A stretch of 64,000 bases of DNA from Ruminococcus sp. HUN007 (GTDB lineage: Bacteria; Bacillota; Clostridia; Oscillospirales; Ruminococcaceae). A program made the position numbers and the translations under genes. The stretch lies in contig NZ_JOOA01000002.1 of NCBI RefSeq assembly GCF_000712055.1, positions 2,294,001 to 2,358,000 of the forward strand, read 5' to 3'. Within the stretch, counting starts at the first letter, position 1. Every line of letters begins with the position of its first letter. The notes below the pieces were generated by a model. It ran no database searches, had not been told where the DNA came from, and worked only from the letters and a program-made list of their open reading frames with translations. Positions 8,548-16,507 of the stretch are shown in pieces.

Positions 8548-8576
8548 TTGACATTGACTTAAAAAAAGTTTAAAAT
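8548..8576 (+). promoter_or_regulatory. Sigma-A promoter of the zinc-ribbon gene
   Basis: TTGACA at 8548-8553, 17-bp spacer, TAAAAT at 8571-8576. Near consensus. Confidence 0.8.
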
Positions 8577-8645
8577 TATATTTAAGGATTATTTTTAACC
8601 GGATACCCGTCTGGTGATCAAATATAACTACAGGAGGATGAAAAA

Positions 8646-9098
8646 ATGGGATTTTTAGAAAAAGTAGGCGGATTCGCTGGCAAGGCAGGAGAAAAGATTT
8701 CAAAGGCTGCAACAGGTGCAGCTGACAAGTCAAAGCTTCTCGCTGAAAAGGCAAAGCTCAAGAGCCACATCAGCACAGAAAACTCAAACATCAGCAAGGC
8801 TTACACAGAGCTTGGCAAAAAGTATTTTGAAATATTCGGTCAGAATCCGGCAGAGGATTTTGCTGAAATAGTAGGTAAGATCAACGATGCTAACGCACAC
8901 ATCGCTGAACTCCAGCAGCAGCTCGCAGCACTCGACGTTGAAACAACATGTCCTAAGTGCGGAGCTTCTATCAGAAAGGATCAGCAGTTCTGTCAGGCAT
9001 GCGGCGCAAAGATGGAAAGCTTTGTTGACGTGGAACCTGAAGATGTTTCAGTAGTTGTTGAAGCTGATGAAACTGCATCAGAAGATACTGAGATCTGA
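8646..9098 (+). CDS. Zinc-ribbon protein of unknown function
   Basis: A 150-residue acidic protein with no signal peptide. Residues 1-95 are helical and Lys/Ala/Glu-rich (Gly-Lys-rich start, then a likely coiled coil), and residues 99-120 hold a zinc ribbon (CPKCGA...CQACGAK, four Cys). The C-terminus is an acidic tail. The layout matches small zinc-ribbon proteins with a coiled-coil front seen in Firmicutes; the function is not known. It has its own consensus promoter and a GGAGG box, so it is expected to be well expressed. It lies just before the FMN riboswitch but is transcribed separately. Confidence 0.8.
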   Translation: MGFLEKVGGFAGKAGEKISKAATGAADKSKLLAEKAKLKSHISTENSNISKAYTELGKKYFEIFGQNPAEDFAEIVGKINDANAHIAELQQQLAALDVETTCPKCGASIRKDQQFCQACGAKMESFVDVEPEDVSVVVEADETASEDTEI

Positions 9099-9105
9099 GT
9101 TTCCC

Positions 9106-9134
9106 TTGACTAAGTGAAATAAATATGTTAAACT
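9106..9134 (+). promoter_or_regulatory. Sigma-A promoter of the rib operon
   Basis: TTGACT at 9106-9111, 17-bp spacer, TAAACT at 9129-9134; transcription would begin just before the riboswitch aptamer. Confidence 0.75.
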
Positions 9135-9145
9135 GATATTATAAA

Positions 9146-9255
9146 GCTTCAGGGTAGTGTGTGATTCATGACCGGCGGTAAAGTCCGCGAACCTCTTTGA
9201 AGAGGCCGATCCGGTGAAATTCCGGGACCGACGGTAAAGTCCGGATGAAAGAAGC
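9146..9255 (+). ncRNA. FMN riboswitch (RFN element)
   Basis: The conserved RFN blocks appear in order: GCTTCAGGG at the 5' closing stem, GACCGGCGGTAAAGTCCGCGA, GATCCGGTGAAATTCCGG, GACCGACGGTAAAGTCCGGATG and GAAGAAGC-like closing bases at 9250-9255. It binds flavin mononucleotide and shuts off expression of the riboflavin genes that follow. The terminator at 9304-9339 is the likely expression platform. Confidence 0.96.
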
Positions 9256-9303
9256 AGCAGTTTTATGTGGCCTGAACGGCCGCAGATATGCATAGTTTTT
9301 CAG

Positions 9304-9339
9304 AGTACCCTGTAAAAAGCAGGGTACTTTTATTTTTTT
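9304..9339 (+). terminator. Riboswitch-controlled terminator
   Basis: AGTACCCTG (9304-9312) pairs with CAGGGTACT (9320-9328) and is followed by a T-rich run up to 9339, ending just before ribD. With FMN bound this stem would form and stop transcription. Confidence 0.9.
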
Positions 9340-9357
9340 ACGAAAAGAGTGTTTGCC

Positions 9358-10455
9358 TTGTCAGAACATGAAAAATATATGAAAATGGCAGTCGAACTTG
9401 CTAAGGGCGGCACCGGTTTTGTTTCTCCGAATCCTCTTGTGGGAGCAGTTGTCGTGAAGAACGGCCGCATTATCGGCTGCGGCTATCACCGGAAATACGG
9501 CGAGCTTCACGCTGAAAGGAATGCGTTTGCAGCCTGCACCGAAAGTGCTGAAGGCGCAGACCTTTACGTAACGCTTGAACCGTGCTGTCATTACGGCAAA
9601 ACCCCGCCGTGTACCGAGGCAGTCATCGAAAACGGTATTAAGCGTGTTTTCATCGGCTCACCGGATCCTAATCCGAAGGTTGCCGGAAACGGAGTTGCCA
9701 TACTGCGCAAGCACGGCATCGAAGTTATTGAAGGCGTCCTTAGGGAAGAGTGCGATGCGCTCAACGACATCTTCTTCCACTACATCACAACCGGTACGCC
9801 TTACGTTATTCTCAAGTATGCCATGACGGCAGACGGTAAGATCGCAACACATACCGGTGCGTCGAAGTGGATCACATCTGAGGAATCGCGTGATCATGTT
9901 CAGCATACCAGAAAACGTGTTTCGGCTGTTATGACCGGGATCGGCACCGTACTTGCGGACGATCCGCTTCTTACCTGCAGGCTTGAAGATGCCGGCGTAC
10001 ATTCACGTGTCATCTGCGACAGCCGGCTGCGCATACCGGCCGACAGCCGGATAATGAAAACAGCATCATCCGTACCGACCTACATTGCCACAGTAAGTGA
10101 CGATGCCGAAAAGAAGGAGGTTCTCGAAAATCTCGGGGCGGTAATAATAAAAACTCCTTCCGCGGACGGAAAGGTCGATCTTGAATATCTCATGAAACAG
10201 CTTGCTTCGGAATACAGAATCGACAGCATCCTGCTCGAAGGGGGAGCCGAACTTGCATGCAGCGCTCTTGAAGCGGGTATTGTAAACAAGCTTCAGGTCT
10301 ACATCGCACCGAAGATATTCGGCGGTGCAACAGCCAGATCTGCCGTCGGCGGTATCGGCGTTGACTATCCGGATAAGGCCTTCATGCTCTCCGATCCGGT
10401 AATAAGCACTATCGGCAGTGACATTCTCATTGAATACAGCGTCGGGGGTGAGTAG
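9358..10455 (+). CDS. ribD: Bifunctional riboflavin deaminase/reductase RibD
   Basis: About 365 residues. The N-terminal deaminase domain has the zinc site HAE (LHAERNAF) and PCCHYGKTPPC; the C-terminal domain is the RibD reductase (KYAMTADGKIATHTG, ILLEGGAELA). It deaminates and then reduces the pyrimidine made by GTP cyclohydrolase II. Start is either GTG 9349 or TTG 9358; AAAGAG at 9344-9349 is properly spaced only for TTG 9358, which also gives the usual SEHEKYM N-terminus. First gene of the FMN-riboswitch operon; its stop is one base from the next start. Confidence 0.95.
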   Translation: MSEHEKYMKMAVELAKGGTGFVSPNPLVGAVVVKNGRIIGCGYHRKYGELHAERNAFAACTESAEGADLYVTLEPCCHYGKTPPCTEAVIENGIKRVFIGSPDPNPKVAGNGVAILRKHGIEVIEGVLREECDALNDIFFHYITTGTPYVILKYAMTADGKIATHTGASKWITSEESRDHVQHTRKRVSAVMTGIGTVLADDPLLTCRLEDAGVHSRVICDSRLRIPADSRIMKTASSVPTYIATVSDDAEKKEVLENLGAVIIKTPSADGKVDLEYLMKQLASEYRIDSILLEGGAELACSALEAGIVNKLQVYIAPKIFGGATARSAVGGIGVDYPDKAFMLSDPVISTIGSDILIEYSVGGE

Positions 10456-10456
10456 C

Positions 10457-11122
10457 TTGTTTACGGGTATAATTGAAGAAAAGGGAACAGTGGCAAACGT
10501 TAAAAAGGGAAACGTGTCATCCCGTATCACCTTCAGGGCTTCCGTTGTGCTTGAAGACATTCACGAGGGCGACAGTATTGCCGTGAACGGTGTGTGCCTT
10601 ACCGCTACTGATATTACGGCAGACACATTTACTGCCGACGTCATGGCCGAGACCATGCGCCGAAGTTCCCTCGGATCCCTGCGTGCAGGCGACGAGGTCA
10701 ACATGGAACGCGCCATGCTCTGCGGCGGCAGGTTCGGCGGGCACATCGTTTCCGGACATATTGACGGTACAGGAACAATCGCTTCCATGAAGCGCGAGGA
10801 AAATGCCGTCTGGGTGAAAATTTCTGCTGACAGTTCACTGCTCCGCTACATAGTCGAAAAAGGATCCGTTGCTCTCGACGGAATCAGTCTTACAGTAGCG
10901 GCAGTTACCGACAGTAATTTCAGTGTGTCCGTCATTCCCCATACAGGATCTGAGACCACACTTCTTTCAAAAAAGCCGGGTGACCGGGTAAATATTGAAT
11001 GCGATATGATAGGAAAATATGTAGAAAAACTTTTAGGATCAAACCAGGTTGAAACCGGACAGGTGGTTGACAACAAAACCGGTATTACCTCAGAATTCCT
11101 TGCCCGGAACGGTTTCATGTGA
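10457..11122 (+). CDS. ribE: Riboflavin synthase alpha chain
   Basis: A 221-residue protein with two lumazine-binding repeats; it converts two molecules of dimethylribityl-lumazine to riboflavin. The family start MFTGIIEEKGTV is at TTG 10457, preceded by GGGGGTGAG at 10443-10451; an upstream ATG at 10418 lies inside ribD and is not credible. Repeat one contains NGVCLTAT, repeat two contains DGISLTVAAV. Coupled to ribD (1 bp gap). Confidence 0.95.
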   Translation: MFTGIIEEKGTVANVKKGNVSSRITFRASVVLEDIHEGDSIAVNGVCLTATDITADTFTADVMAETMRRSSLGSLRAGDEVNMERAMLCGGRFGGHIVSGHIDGTGTIASMKREENAVWVKISADSSLLRYIVEKGSVALDGISLTVAAVTDSNFSVSVIPHTGSETTLLSKKPGDRVNIECDMIGKYVEKLLGSNQVETGQVVDNKTGITSEFLARNGFM

Positions 11123-11123
11123 T

Positions 11124-11166
11124 GGTTGTAAACCTCTTTTCATGAACGAAAATCCGGTTTACAACC
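11124..11166 (+). other. Perfect hairpin between ribE and ribBA
   Basis: GGTTGTAAACC (11124-11134) and GGTTTACAACC (11156-11166) form an 11-bp stem with a 21-base loop, starting right at the ribE stop. No T tract follows, so it may be a 3' processing or partial attenuation site that sets the ratio of ribE to ribBA. The rest of the gap to 11294 has no gene. Confidence 0.5.
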
Positions 11167-11294
11167 TTACGGATTCAACCTCCTGCAACCCGTTTCCTCT
11201 GCCAAAGCCGGCTCCGTGCTGCGCTTAAGTGAGGACACGGGAAACAGCAGATCAAATTATGATAATCTATTTACGAAAGGAAAATCACTCATAA

Positions 11295-12494
11295 ATGTTT
11301 AACTACAATACTATCGATGAAGCACTCGAAGAACTTCGTGCCGGAAAAATAATTCTTGTTACCGATGATGCTGACAGGGAAAATGAAGGCGATTTCATCT
11401 GTGCAGCGCAGTTCGCCACACAGGCTAACGTCAATTTTATGGCTACCCACGGAAAAGGCCTTATCTGTATGCCGATGAGCCATGAATACACTTCAAAGCT
11501 CGGCCTTTCACAGATGGTGAAGAACAATACGGATAATCACTGTACGGCTTTTACGGTTTCCATTGACCATAAGGATACCACGACCGGTATTTCGGCAGCT
11601 GAGCGTTCAGTTACTGCAATGAAATGTACCGACGATGACGCCAGACCGCAGGACTTCCGCAGACCGGGACACATGTTTCCTCTTGAAGCAAGACCGGGCG
11701 GCGTTCTCGAAAGGAACGGCCATACCGAGGCGACTGTCGATCTTCTCCGTCTTGCCGGCCTTAAGCAGGTAGGCCTCTGCTGCGAGATAATGGCTGAAGA
11801 CGGAACTATGCTCCGTCAGGAGGGCCTTCAGAAGCTTGCTGTCGAGTACGGGATCAAGTTCATCACAATAGCTGATCTTCAGGCGTACAGAAAAAGATAC
11901 GACATTTTCATGGAGCACATTTCCGAGGCAAAACTCCCGACAAAGTACGGCGATTTCGAAATTCACGGCTTCATGAACAGCATAACCGGCGAGCATCACA
12001 TTGCACTCGTTACAGGCGATGTCGCTGACGGATCTCCGGTACTCTGCCGTGTGCACTCCGAGTGCCTTACCGGCGATGTTTTCGGATCAAAGCGATGCGA
12101 CTGCGGCCAGCAGCTTGAAGCGGCAATGAAAAAGGTAGCAGAGGAAGGCCGCGGAATCATCCTCTACCTTCGTCAGGAAGGAAGAGGCATCGGCCTTATC
12201 AACAAGATCAAAGCCTACGCTCTTCAGGAACAGGGCCTCGACACCGTCGACGCCAACATCCGTCTCGGGTTCCCGGCCGATATGCGTGACTACAGCTGCG
12301 GTGCCCAGATGCTTAAATACTTCGGTGTTTCAAAGCTCAGACTTATGACCAACAACCCGCTTAAAATAGCCGATCTTTCCGACTACGGAATAGAAATATC
12401 AGAGCGTGTACCTCTTCAGATGGAATCCAATCCGATCGATGAATTTTACCTGAAAACCAAGGAAAAGCGCATGGGACATATGTTTACCTACTAA
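11295..12494 (+). CDS. ribBA: Bifunctional DHBP synthase / GTP cyclohydrolase II
   Basis: A 399-residue fusion. Residues 1-200 are 3,4-dihydroxy-2-butanone-4-phosphate synthase ([25 protein letters not shown]); residues about 205-399 are GTP cyclohydrolase II with the zinc cysteines in [17 protein letters not shown] and the [10 protein letters not shown] loop. Together they make both precursors of the lumazine. All catalytic motifs are complete. Third gene of the operon, 172 bp behind ribE. Confidence 0.96.
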   Translation: MFNYNTIDEALEELRAGKIILVTDDADRENEGDFICAAQFATQANVNFMATHGKGLICMPMSHEYTSKLGLSQMVKNNTDNHCTAFTVSIDHKDTTTGISAAERSVTAMKCTDDDARPQDFRRPGHMFPLEARPGGVLERNGHTEATVDLLRLAGLKQVGLCCEIMAEDGTMLRQEGLQKLAVEYGIKFITIADLQAYRKRYDIFMEHISEAKLPTKYGDFEIHGFMNSITGEHHIALVTGDVADGSPVLCRVHSECLTGDVFGSKRCDCGQQLEAAMKKVAEEGRGIILYLRQEGRGIGLINKIKAYALQEQGLDTVDANIRLGFPADMRDYSCGAQMLKYFGVSKLRLMTNNPLKIADLSDYGIEISERVPLQMESNPIDEFYLKTKEKRMGHMFTY

Positions 12495-12599
12495 GGAAAC
12501 CTGATTATAAACAGTAAGCACCATGACCGGAGACTGAACACTACGGTCTGTATTAAAAGAAAATACACTATACATGATCAAACAGGAGGATAATAAAAA

Positions 12600-13061
12600 A
12601 TGAATGTTATCGAAGGAAGTTTTGTCAATGAAGACGTGAGAATAGCCATTGTTGCTTCACGTTTCAATGAATTCATCACATCAAAGCTCATTGGCGGTGC
12701 CGAGGATGCGCTTTTACGCCATGACATCGATCCTGAAAATATCGATCTCGCATGGGTGCCGGGTGCTTTCGAGATCCCGCTGGTAGCAAAGAAACTCGCC
12801 GACAGCCGCCGCTACGATGCAGTCATCTGTGTGGGCGCTGTTATAAGAGGATCAACATCGCACTACGACTACGTGTGCAGCGAAGTTTCCAAGGGAATAG
12901 CTCAGGCGTCACTCAGCAGCGGAATTCCGGTGCTTTTCGGTGTTCTGACAACTGACAATATCGAACAGGCTATCGAACGTGCTGGCACAAAAGCAGGCAA
13001 CAAGGGTTACGACTGTGCAATGTCAGCACTTGAAATGATCTCACTTCTCAGAAAGATCTGA
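12600..13061 (+). CDS. ribH: 6,7-dimethyl-8-ribityllumazine synthase
   Basis: A 153-residue protein with the family motifs [30 protein letters not shown] and [11 protein letters not shown]. It condenses the DHBP and ribitylamino-pyrimidine products to lumazine. An AGGAGG box precedes ATG. Last gene of the riboflavin operon, which thus contains every step from GTP and ribulose-5-phosphate to riboflavin except the unassigned phosphatase. Confidence 0.96.
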   Translation: MNVIEGSFVNEDVRIAIVASRFNEFITSKLIGGAEDALLRHDIDPENIDLAWVPGAFEIPLVAKKLADSRRYDAVICVGAVIRGSTSHYDYVCSEVSKGIAQASLSSGIPVLFGVLTTDNIEQAIERAGTKAGNKGYDCAMSALEMISLLRKI

Positions 13062-13182
13062 TAAATGCGTATTCCGCGCAAATTACAGAGAAAATTATGC
13101 CGGATTCCGTAAATACGCGAATTTGCAGTGCCTGTATGAAGCGAAAACTACATTATAAATAGTACTGATGTACAATTAGTCC

Positions 13183-13217
13183 GGGACTGTACCGTTACAG
13201 TCCCTTTTACTTTTTTT
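13183..13217 (+). terminator. Terminator of the rib operon
   Basis: GGGACTGTA and TACAGTCCC pair around CCGT, followed by a T-rich tract. Confidence 0.88.
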
Positions 13218-13485
13218 GTACGCTGTGGTGTTATGCACAAAAACAGGCAACATAAATGAAATGTATCATAAATTTATAGTACATTTGTAGGTTTCAACCT
13301 AAAGTGTGCTAAAAAAATAAGCCATGCAAGCCATATAAAAGAAAAATATGTATCATTAATACATAAATGTCACTGTCATTTTGTCAAGCCTGTGCCTATA
13401 TAATTTGTATTGGTGCATTTTTATAAATCTGTACCATGTATTTATATGAAATACACAATTGAAATTAAGACACTATGATGATATA
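13218..13485. other. AT-rich gap before the insertion sequence
   Basis: No gene, RNA gene or clear promoter pair is seen. It separates the rib operon from the IS element; before the IS landed this was probably part of the upstream region of pilC, so a promoter for the pilus operon may have been split from it. Confidence 0.5.
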
Positions 13486-13585
13486 ATAATCCTGAGTTCC
13501 CGGGTTTTTCTTAGTCTACATCACAGGATTGTAGTTACAAGCGCATGATAATTCACGCAGATACGTAATTTATTTGAATATCCAC

Positions 13586-13614
13586 TTGATTTCTGACATG
13601 AAAAATGATATAAT
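13586..13614 (+). promoter_or_regulatory. Transposase promoter
   Basis: TTGATT at 13586-13591, 17-bp spacer, TATAAT at 13609-13614. A third copy of the inner end sequence TTTAGTCTACAT lies just downstream at 13629-13640. Confidence 0.7.
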
Positions 13615-13628
13615 GTAGATATAATAAA

Positions 13629-13640
13629 TTTAGTCTACAT
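13629..13640 (+). repeat. Internal copy of the IS end sequence
   Basis: TTTAGTCTACAT matches the inner 12 bases of both terminal repeats (13510-13521 with one difference; exact in the right end). It lies between the transposase promoter and its start codon, where bound transposase could repress its own gene. Confidence 0.6.
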
Positions 13641-13659
13641 CATTTGCTGTGAGGGAATC

Positions 13660-15216
13660 ATGTATATAAACTATAATATCGTAAACGGTAAAGAATATGG
13701 AACAGTGACTGCATCTGTTCGAAAAGGAAAAAGTGTTTCAAAAGGCAAACAAATATATCTCGGAAGAGTAATAGACAAGGAAAATGGTATATTCAAAAAT
13801 CGTGAAAGAGGGTTGTTTAAATACGATCTTGCAACAGATTCATACAGTTCTGTTTCAGCAGATTTTGAAGAGCCAAAAGACCAGCGAAAAACAAAGTATC
13901 AAAAACGTCCAGTTCTGATAGTATCTTTCGGAGATATATATTTACTTGATTCATTCATGAACAAAAGTGGAATTATGTCAGCAGTGAATGCAATCAATTA
14001 TAAAAATCAGGATACCCTTCATGCGCTGGTTGCTTACTACATATTAACAACATACTCCAACTGTCATGCAGAAGACTGGTGGGAACTTACATATGCCAGA
14101 TATCTTTATCCTAAAGCACAGATGGCATCTCAGAGAATAAGCGATGCACTCGCTGATATAGGCAGTGAAGATGCTAAGCGCCACTTCTTCAAGGAATACT
14201 TTAAGTTTCTTTCCTTAAAAAAAGACGCAGATGAATCAAATGAAATTGATGACGGTATACTTATTGATAGTTCAGGGCTTCCAAATTCTATACATTTTCC
14301 ATTAACCGCCGTAAGCAATCATAACGGAATAATCAGTGAGGAACTGAGGCTCATTTACGTTGTTCAGCAGCACACTGGAATGCCGTTGTTTTTCAGATAT
14401 GTTGCAGGTAATGTTATCGATGTAAGTACAATAACAAGAACTATAGCTGAACTAAAAGCGAATGGCATAAATACCAAATTTGCGATTCTTGATGCCGGAT
14501 ATTATACAGGAGTAAATGCCGATGCACTTCTTGATTCAGGAATTTCTTTTATGGCTCGAATGAAAAGTAATTTCAAGGTGTACAAACGAATCGTAAGTGA
14601 ACATCTTAATAATCTGATGATTAAGGAAAATGCAGTGATATTCAACAAACGACTTATCTATATCAAATGCGTTCCATGTGAAATAGGTCAGAAAGAAAAT
14701 CGTAAAGCATACGCTTTCCTGTGTAAGGATATGACGGCATACAATGAAGGACAGAAAAATGCTATTGCAAGAGCTGAAGATGAAAGTCTTACAGCATCAG
14801 ATATTTATGATGATTTACAAAGGCAAGGAGTATTTGTGATTGTATCAACCAGAAAAGTTGCAGTCGAAAAAATACTGCCTCTTTATTATATGCGTGATCA
14901 GGTTGAAAAAATATTTGAGCTATGCAAACAGGGAGGTAAAATACTTCCGATTAACGTAGAGTCAGAAGCAACATTACGTGGGCATTTGATGTTGACTTTT
15001 ATTGCAACTGTTGTACTTAAAATGATGAGTGACAAGCTAAGAAATACTGCCTTGACAACTGAATCTGTGTTTATGAATTTACATGAACAGCATGCCATCG
15101 TGTATGACAAGGAATTTGTAACAACAGAACCGATTAAGAAAATGAACGATGCATACAAGGCTTTTAAAATTCAATGTCCTGTTTCTATAAAACGTCTGCT
15201 TGATAATGTAGACTAA
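13660..15216 (+). CDS. IS1634-type DDE transposase
   Basis: A 518-residue transposase. The catalytic triad is D203 (ILIDSSG), D278 (AILDAGYY) and E416, the last inside a perfect IS4-superfamily signature Y-(2)-R-(3)-E-(6)-K (YMRDQVEKIFELCK). The long insertion between the second D and E is typical of the IS4 group. The reading frame is uninterrupted and both ends are present, so the element may still be active. GAGGGAATC precedes ATG at a normal distance. Confidence 0.9.
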   Translation: MYINYNIVNGKEYGTVTASVRKGKSVSKGKQIYLGRVIDKENGIFKNRERGLFKYDLATDSYSSVSADFEEPKDQRKTKYQKRPVLIVSFGDIYLLDSFMNKSGIMSAVNAINYKNQDTLHALVAYYILTTYSNCHAEDWWELTYARYLYPKAQMASQRISDALADIGSEDAKRHFFKEYFKFLSLKKDADESNEIDDGILIDSSGLPNSIHFPLTAVSNHNGIISEELRLIYVVQQHTGMPLFFRYVAGNVIDVSTITRTIAELKANGINTKFAILDAGYYTGVNADALLDSGISFMARMKSNFKVYKRIVSEHLNNLMIKENAVIFNKRLIYIKCVPCEIGQKENRKAYAFLCKDMTAYNEGQKNAIARAEDESLTASDIYDDLQRQGVFVIVSTRKVAVEKILPLYYMRDQVEKIFELCKQGGKILPINVESEATLRGHLMLTFIATVVLKMMSDKLRNTALTTESVFMNLHEQHAIVYDKEFVTTEPIKKMNDAYKAFKIQCPVSIKRLLDNVD

Positions 15217-15319
15217 AAAATTCTCGGGAACTTAGGATAATATTATTAGAGTAGTGTGTCTATTTGTGCTCTTTAGTTTGAAAAAACTATAAACTATAAA
15301 ATAATTCGGAGGTGGTTTA

Positions 15320-16444
15320 ATGAGTATGATTTCAAATGCCGGCTTAAACACATCAAAGTCTGGCGGAATGAATACTTCAGAGGAAAACAAGTCGATCCAC
15401 AAGTTCAATACCAAAGAAATCTCGTTTAACTGTCGTCAGCTCAGTGCGATGCTTTCTTCCGGATTGACACTGGTTAAGGCTCTTGACATCCTCAGCAAAG
15501 AGCAGGAAACGGAAAAGGCCAGAAAGATCTGGCAGGAGATCTACGAAAACGTTCAGAAAGGTGAATCGTTCTCGAGCTCACTTGAAGCCCAGGGAGATGC
15601 CTTCCCTCAGTTCATGAAGAGTATGGTCAACGCCGGTGAAAGTTCCGGTCAGATGGACGTTATCATGAAGAGACTTGAAACTCATTATGATAAGGAAAAC
15701 AAGATGAACAACACTATAAAGGGTGCACTTATCTATCCTATTATTCTTCTTATCCTTTGTATAGCCGTAACAATACTTATCTTTACGGTCATCATCCCTG
15801 TTCTCAGACCACTGTTCGGTGATGATCCTAAAAACCTTAACATCATTGCTCAGTTCCTTCTCAAAGGAAACGAGATATTCCTCAAGTACTGGTATCTTAT
15901 CATTGCAATTGTTACAATAATAGTTGCAGGTATCATTTATGCACTCAAGGTACCGTCTATCAGATACAAAATAGACATGTACAAGATCACAGCACCTAAG
16001 ATCGGACCTCTCATGGTCAAGATCTACACAGCGCGTTTTGCAAGAACACTTTCATCACTCTACTCAAGCGGTATTCCGATGGTTGAATGTCTCCAGCGTT
16101 CTTCAGACGTACTTAATAATGTATACATCACTGACAAGTTCAAGCAGGTCATCGATGAAGTAAAACAGGGTGAACCGCTTTCAGCAGCGATCACAAGAAC
16201 CGAGATTTTTGAATCAATGTTCTGTTCGATCATCTTCGTCGGTGAGGAAGCCGGCGCTCTTGATGACATCCTCGAAAAGTCAGCTGACTACTATGATGAA
16301 GAAGCTGACTCGGCAGTACAGAGACTCGTTTCTCTCCTTGAACCGGTTATGATCATTTTCCTTGGCGTTATCGTTGGTCTTCTTCTTGCAGGTGTTTATC
16401 CGGCAATTTACGAATCACTCGGCGGTCTCGAAAATGTAGGCTAA
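15320..16444 (+). CDS. pilC: Type IV pilus inner-membrane platform protein PilC
   Basis: A 374-residue protein with two T2SF/GspF domains (about 35-160 and 235-360) and three hydrophobic segments (about 140-165, 190-215, 345-365). In the pilus machine it is the membrane platform that couples the PilB and PilT motors to pilin insertion. Conserved pieces are CRQLSAMLSSGLTLVKAL, MKSMVNAGESSG and ARTLSSLYSSGIPMVECL. First gene of a six-gene run; GGAGGTGG precedes ATG. The upstream IS could separate it from its original promoter. Confidence 0.92.
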   Translation: MSMISNAGLNTSKSGGMNTSEENKSIHKFNTKEISFNCRQLSAMLSSGLTLVKALDILSKEQETEKARKIWQEIYENVQKGESFSSSLEAQGDAFPQFMKSMVNAGESSGQMDVIMKRLETHYDKENKMNNTIKGALIYPIILLILCIAVTILIFTVIIPVLRPLFGDDPKNLNIIAQFLLKGNEIFLKYWYLIIAIVTIIVAGIIYALKVPSIRYKIDMYKITAPKIGPLMVKIYTARFARTLSSLYSSGIPMVECLQRSSDVLNNVYITDKFKQVIDEVKQGEPLSAAITRTEIFESMFCSIIFVGEEAGALDDILEKSADYYDEEADSAVQRLVSLLEPVMIIFLGVIVGLLLAGVYPAIYESLGGLENVG

Positions 16445-16507
16445 AATCTGTAACGGATTTAATATTCTATTCGCAAAAAGTAATTTACACAGAGAGGTGG
16501 AAATTTA

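Larger units (their letters stand above)
13491..15236 (+). mobile_element. IS1634/IS4-type insertion sequence, apparently intact
   Basis: One transposase gene is bounded by 31-bp terminal inverted repeats (13491-13521 and 15206-15236, 26 of 31 bases matching, outer bases CCTGAGTTCCC and CCTAAGTTCCC). ATAAT stands directly outside both ends (13486-13490 and 15237-15241) and may be a 5-bp target duplication, though the site is AT-rich. It sits between ribH and pilC, about 70 bp upstream of the pilC ribosome site. Confidence 0.88.

Noticed and set aside
10418..10456. Upstream ATG start for riboflavin synthase
   Set aside because: It lies inside ribD; TTG 10457 has a strong ribosome site and gives the exact family N-terminus.
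11140..11260. Another copy of the dispersed structured repeat before ribBA
   Set aside because: Only short pieces (CGGGAAACAGCAGATC) resemble the family; the paired ends and both inner hairpins are missing.
13486..15241. ATAAT on both sides of the IS as a certain target duplication
   Set aside because: It fits a 5-bp duplication, but the site is AT-rich enough for chance; kept only as a possibility.
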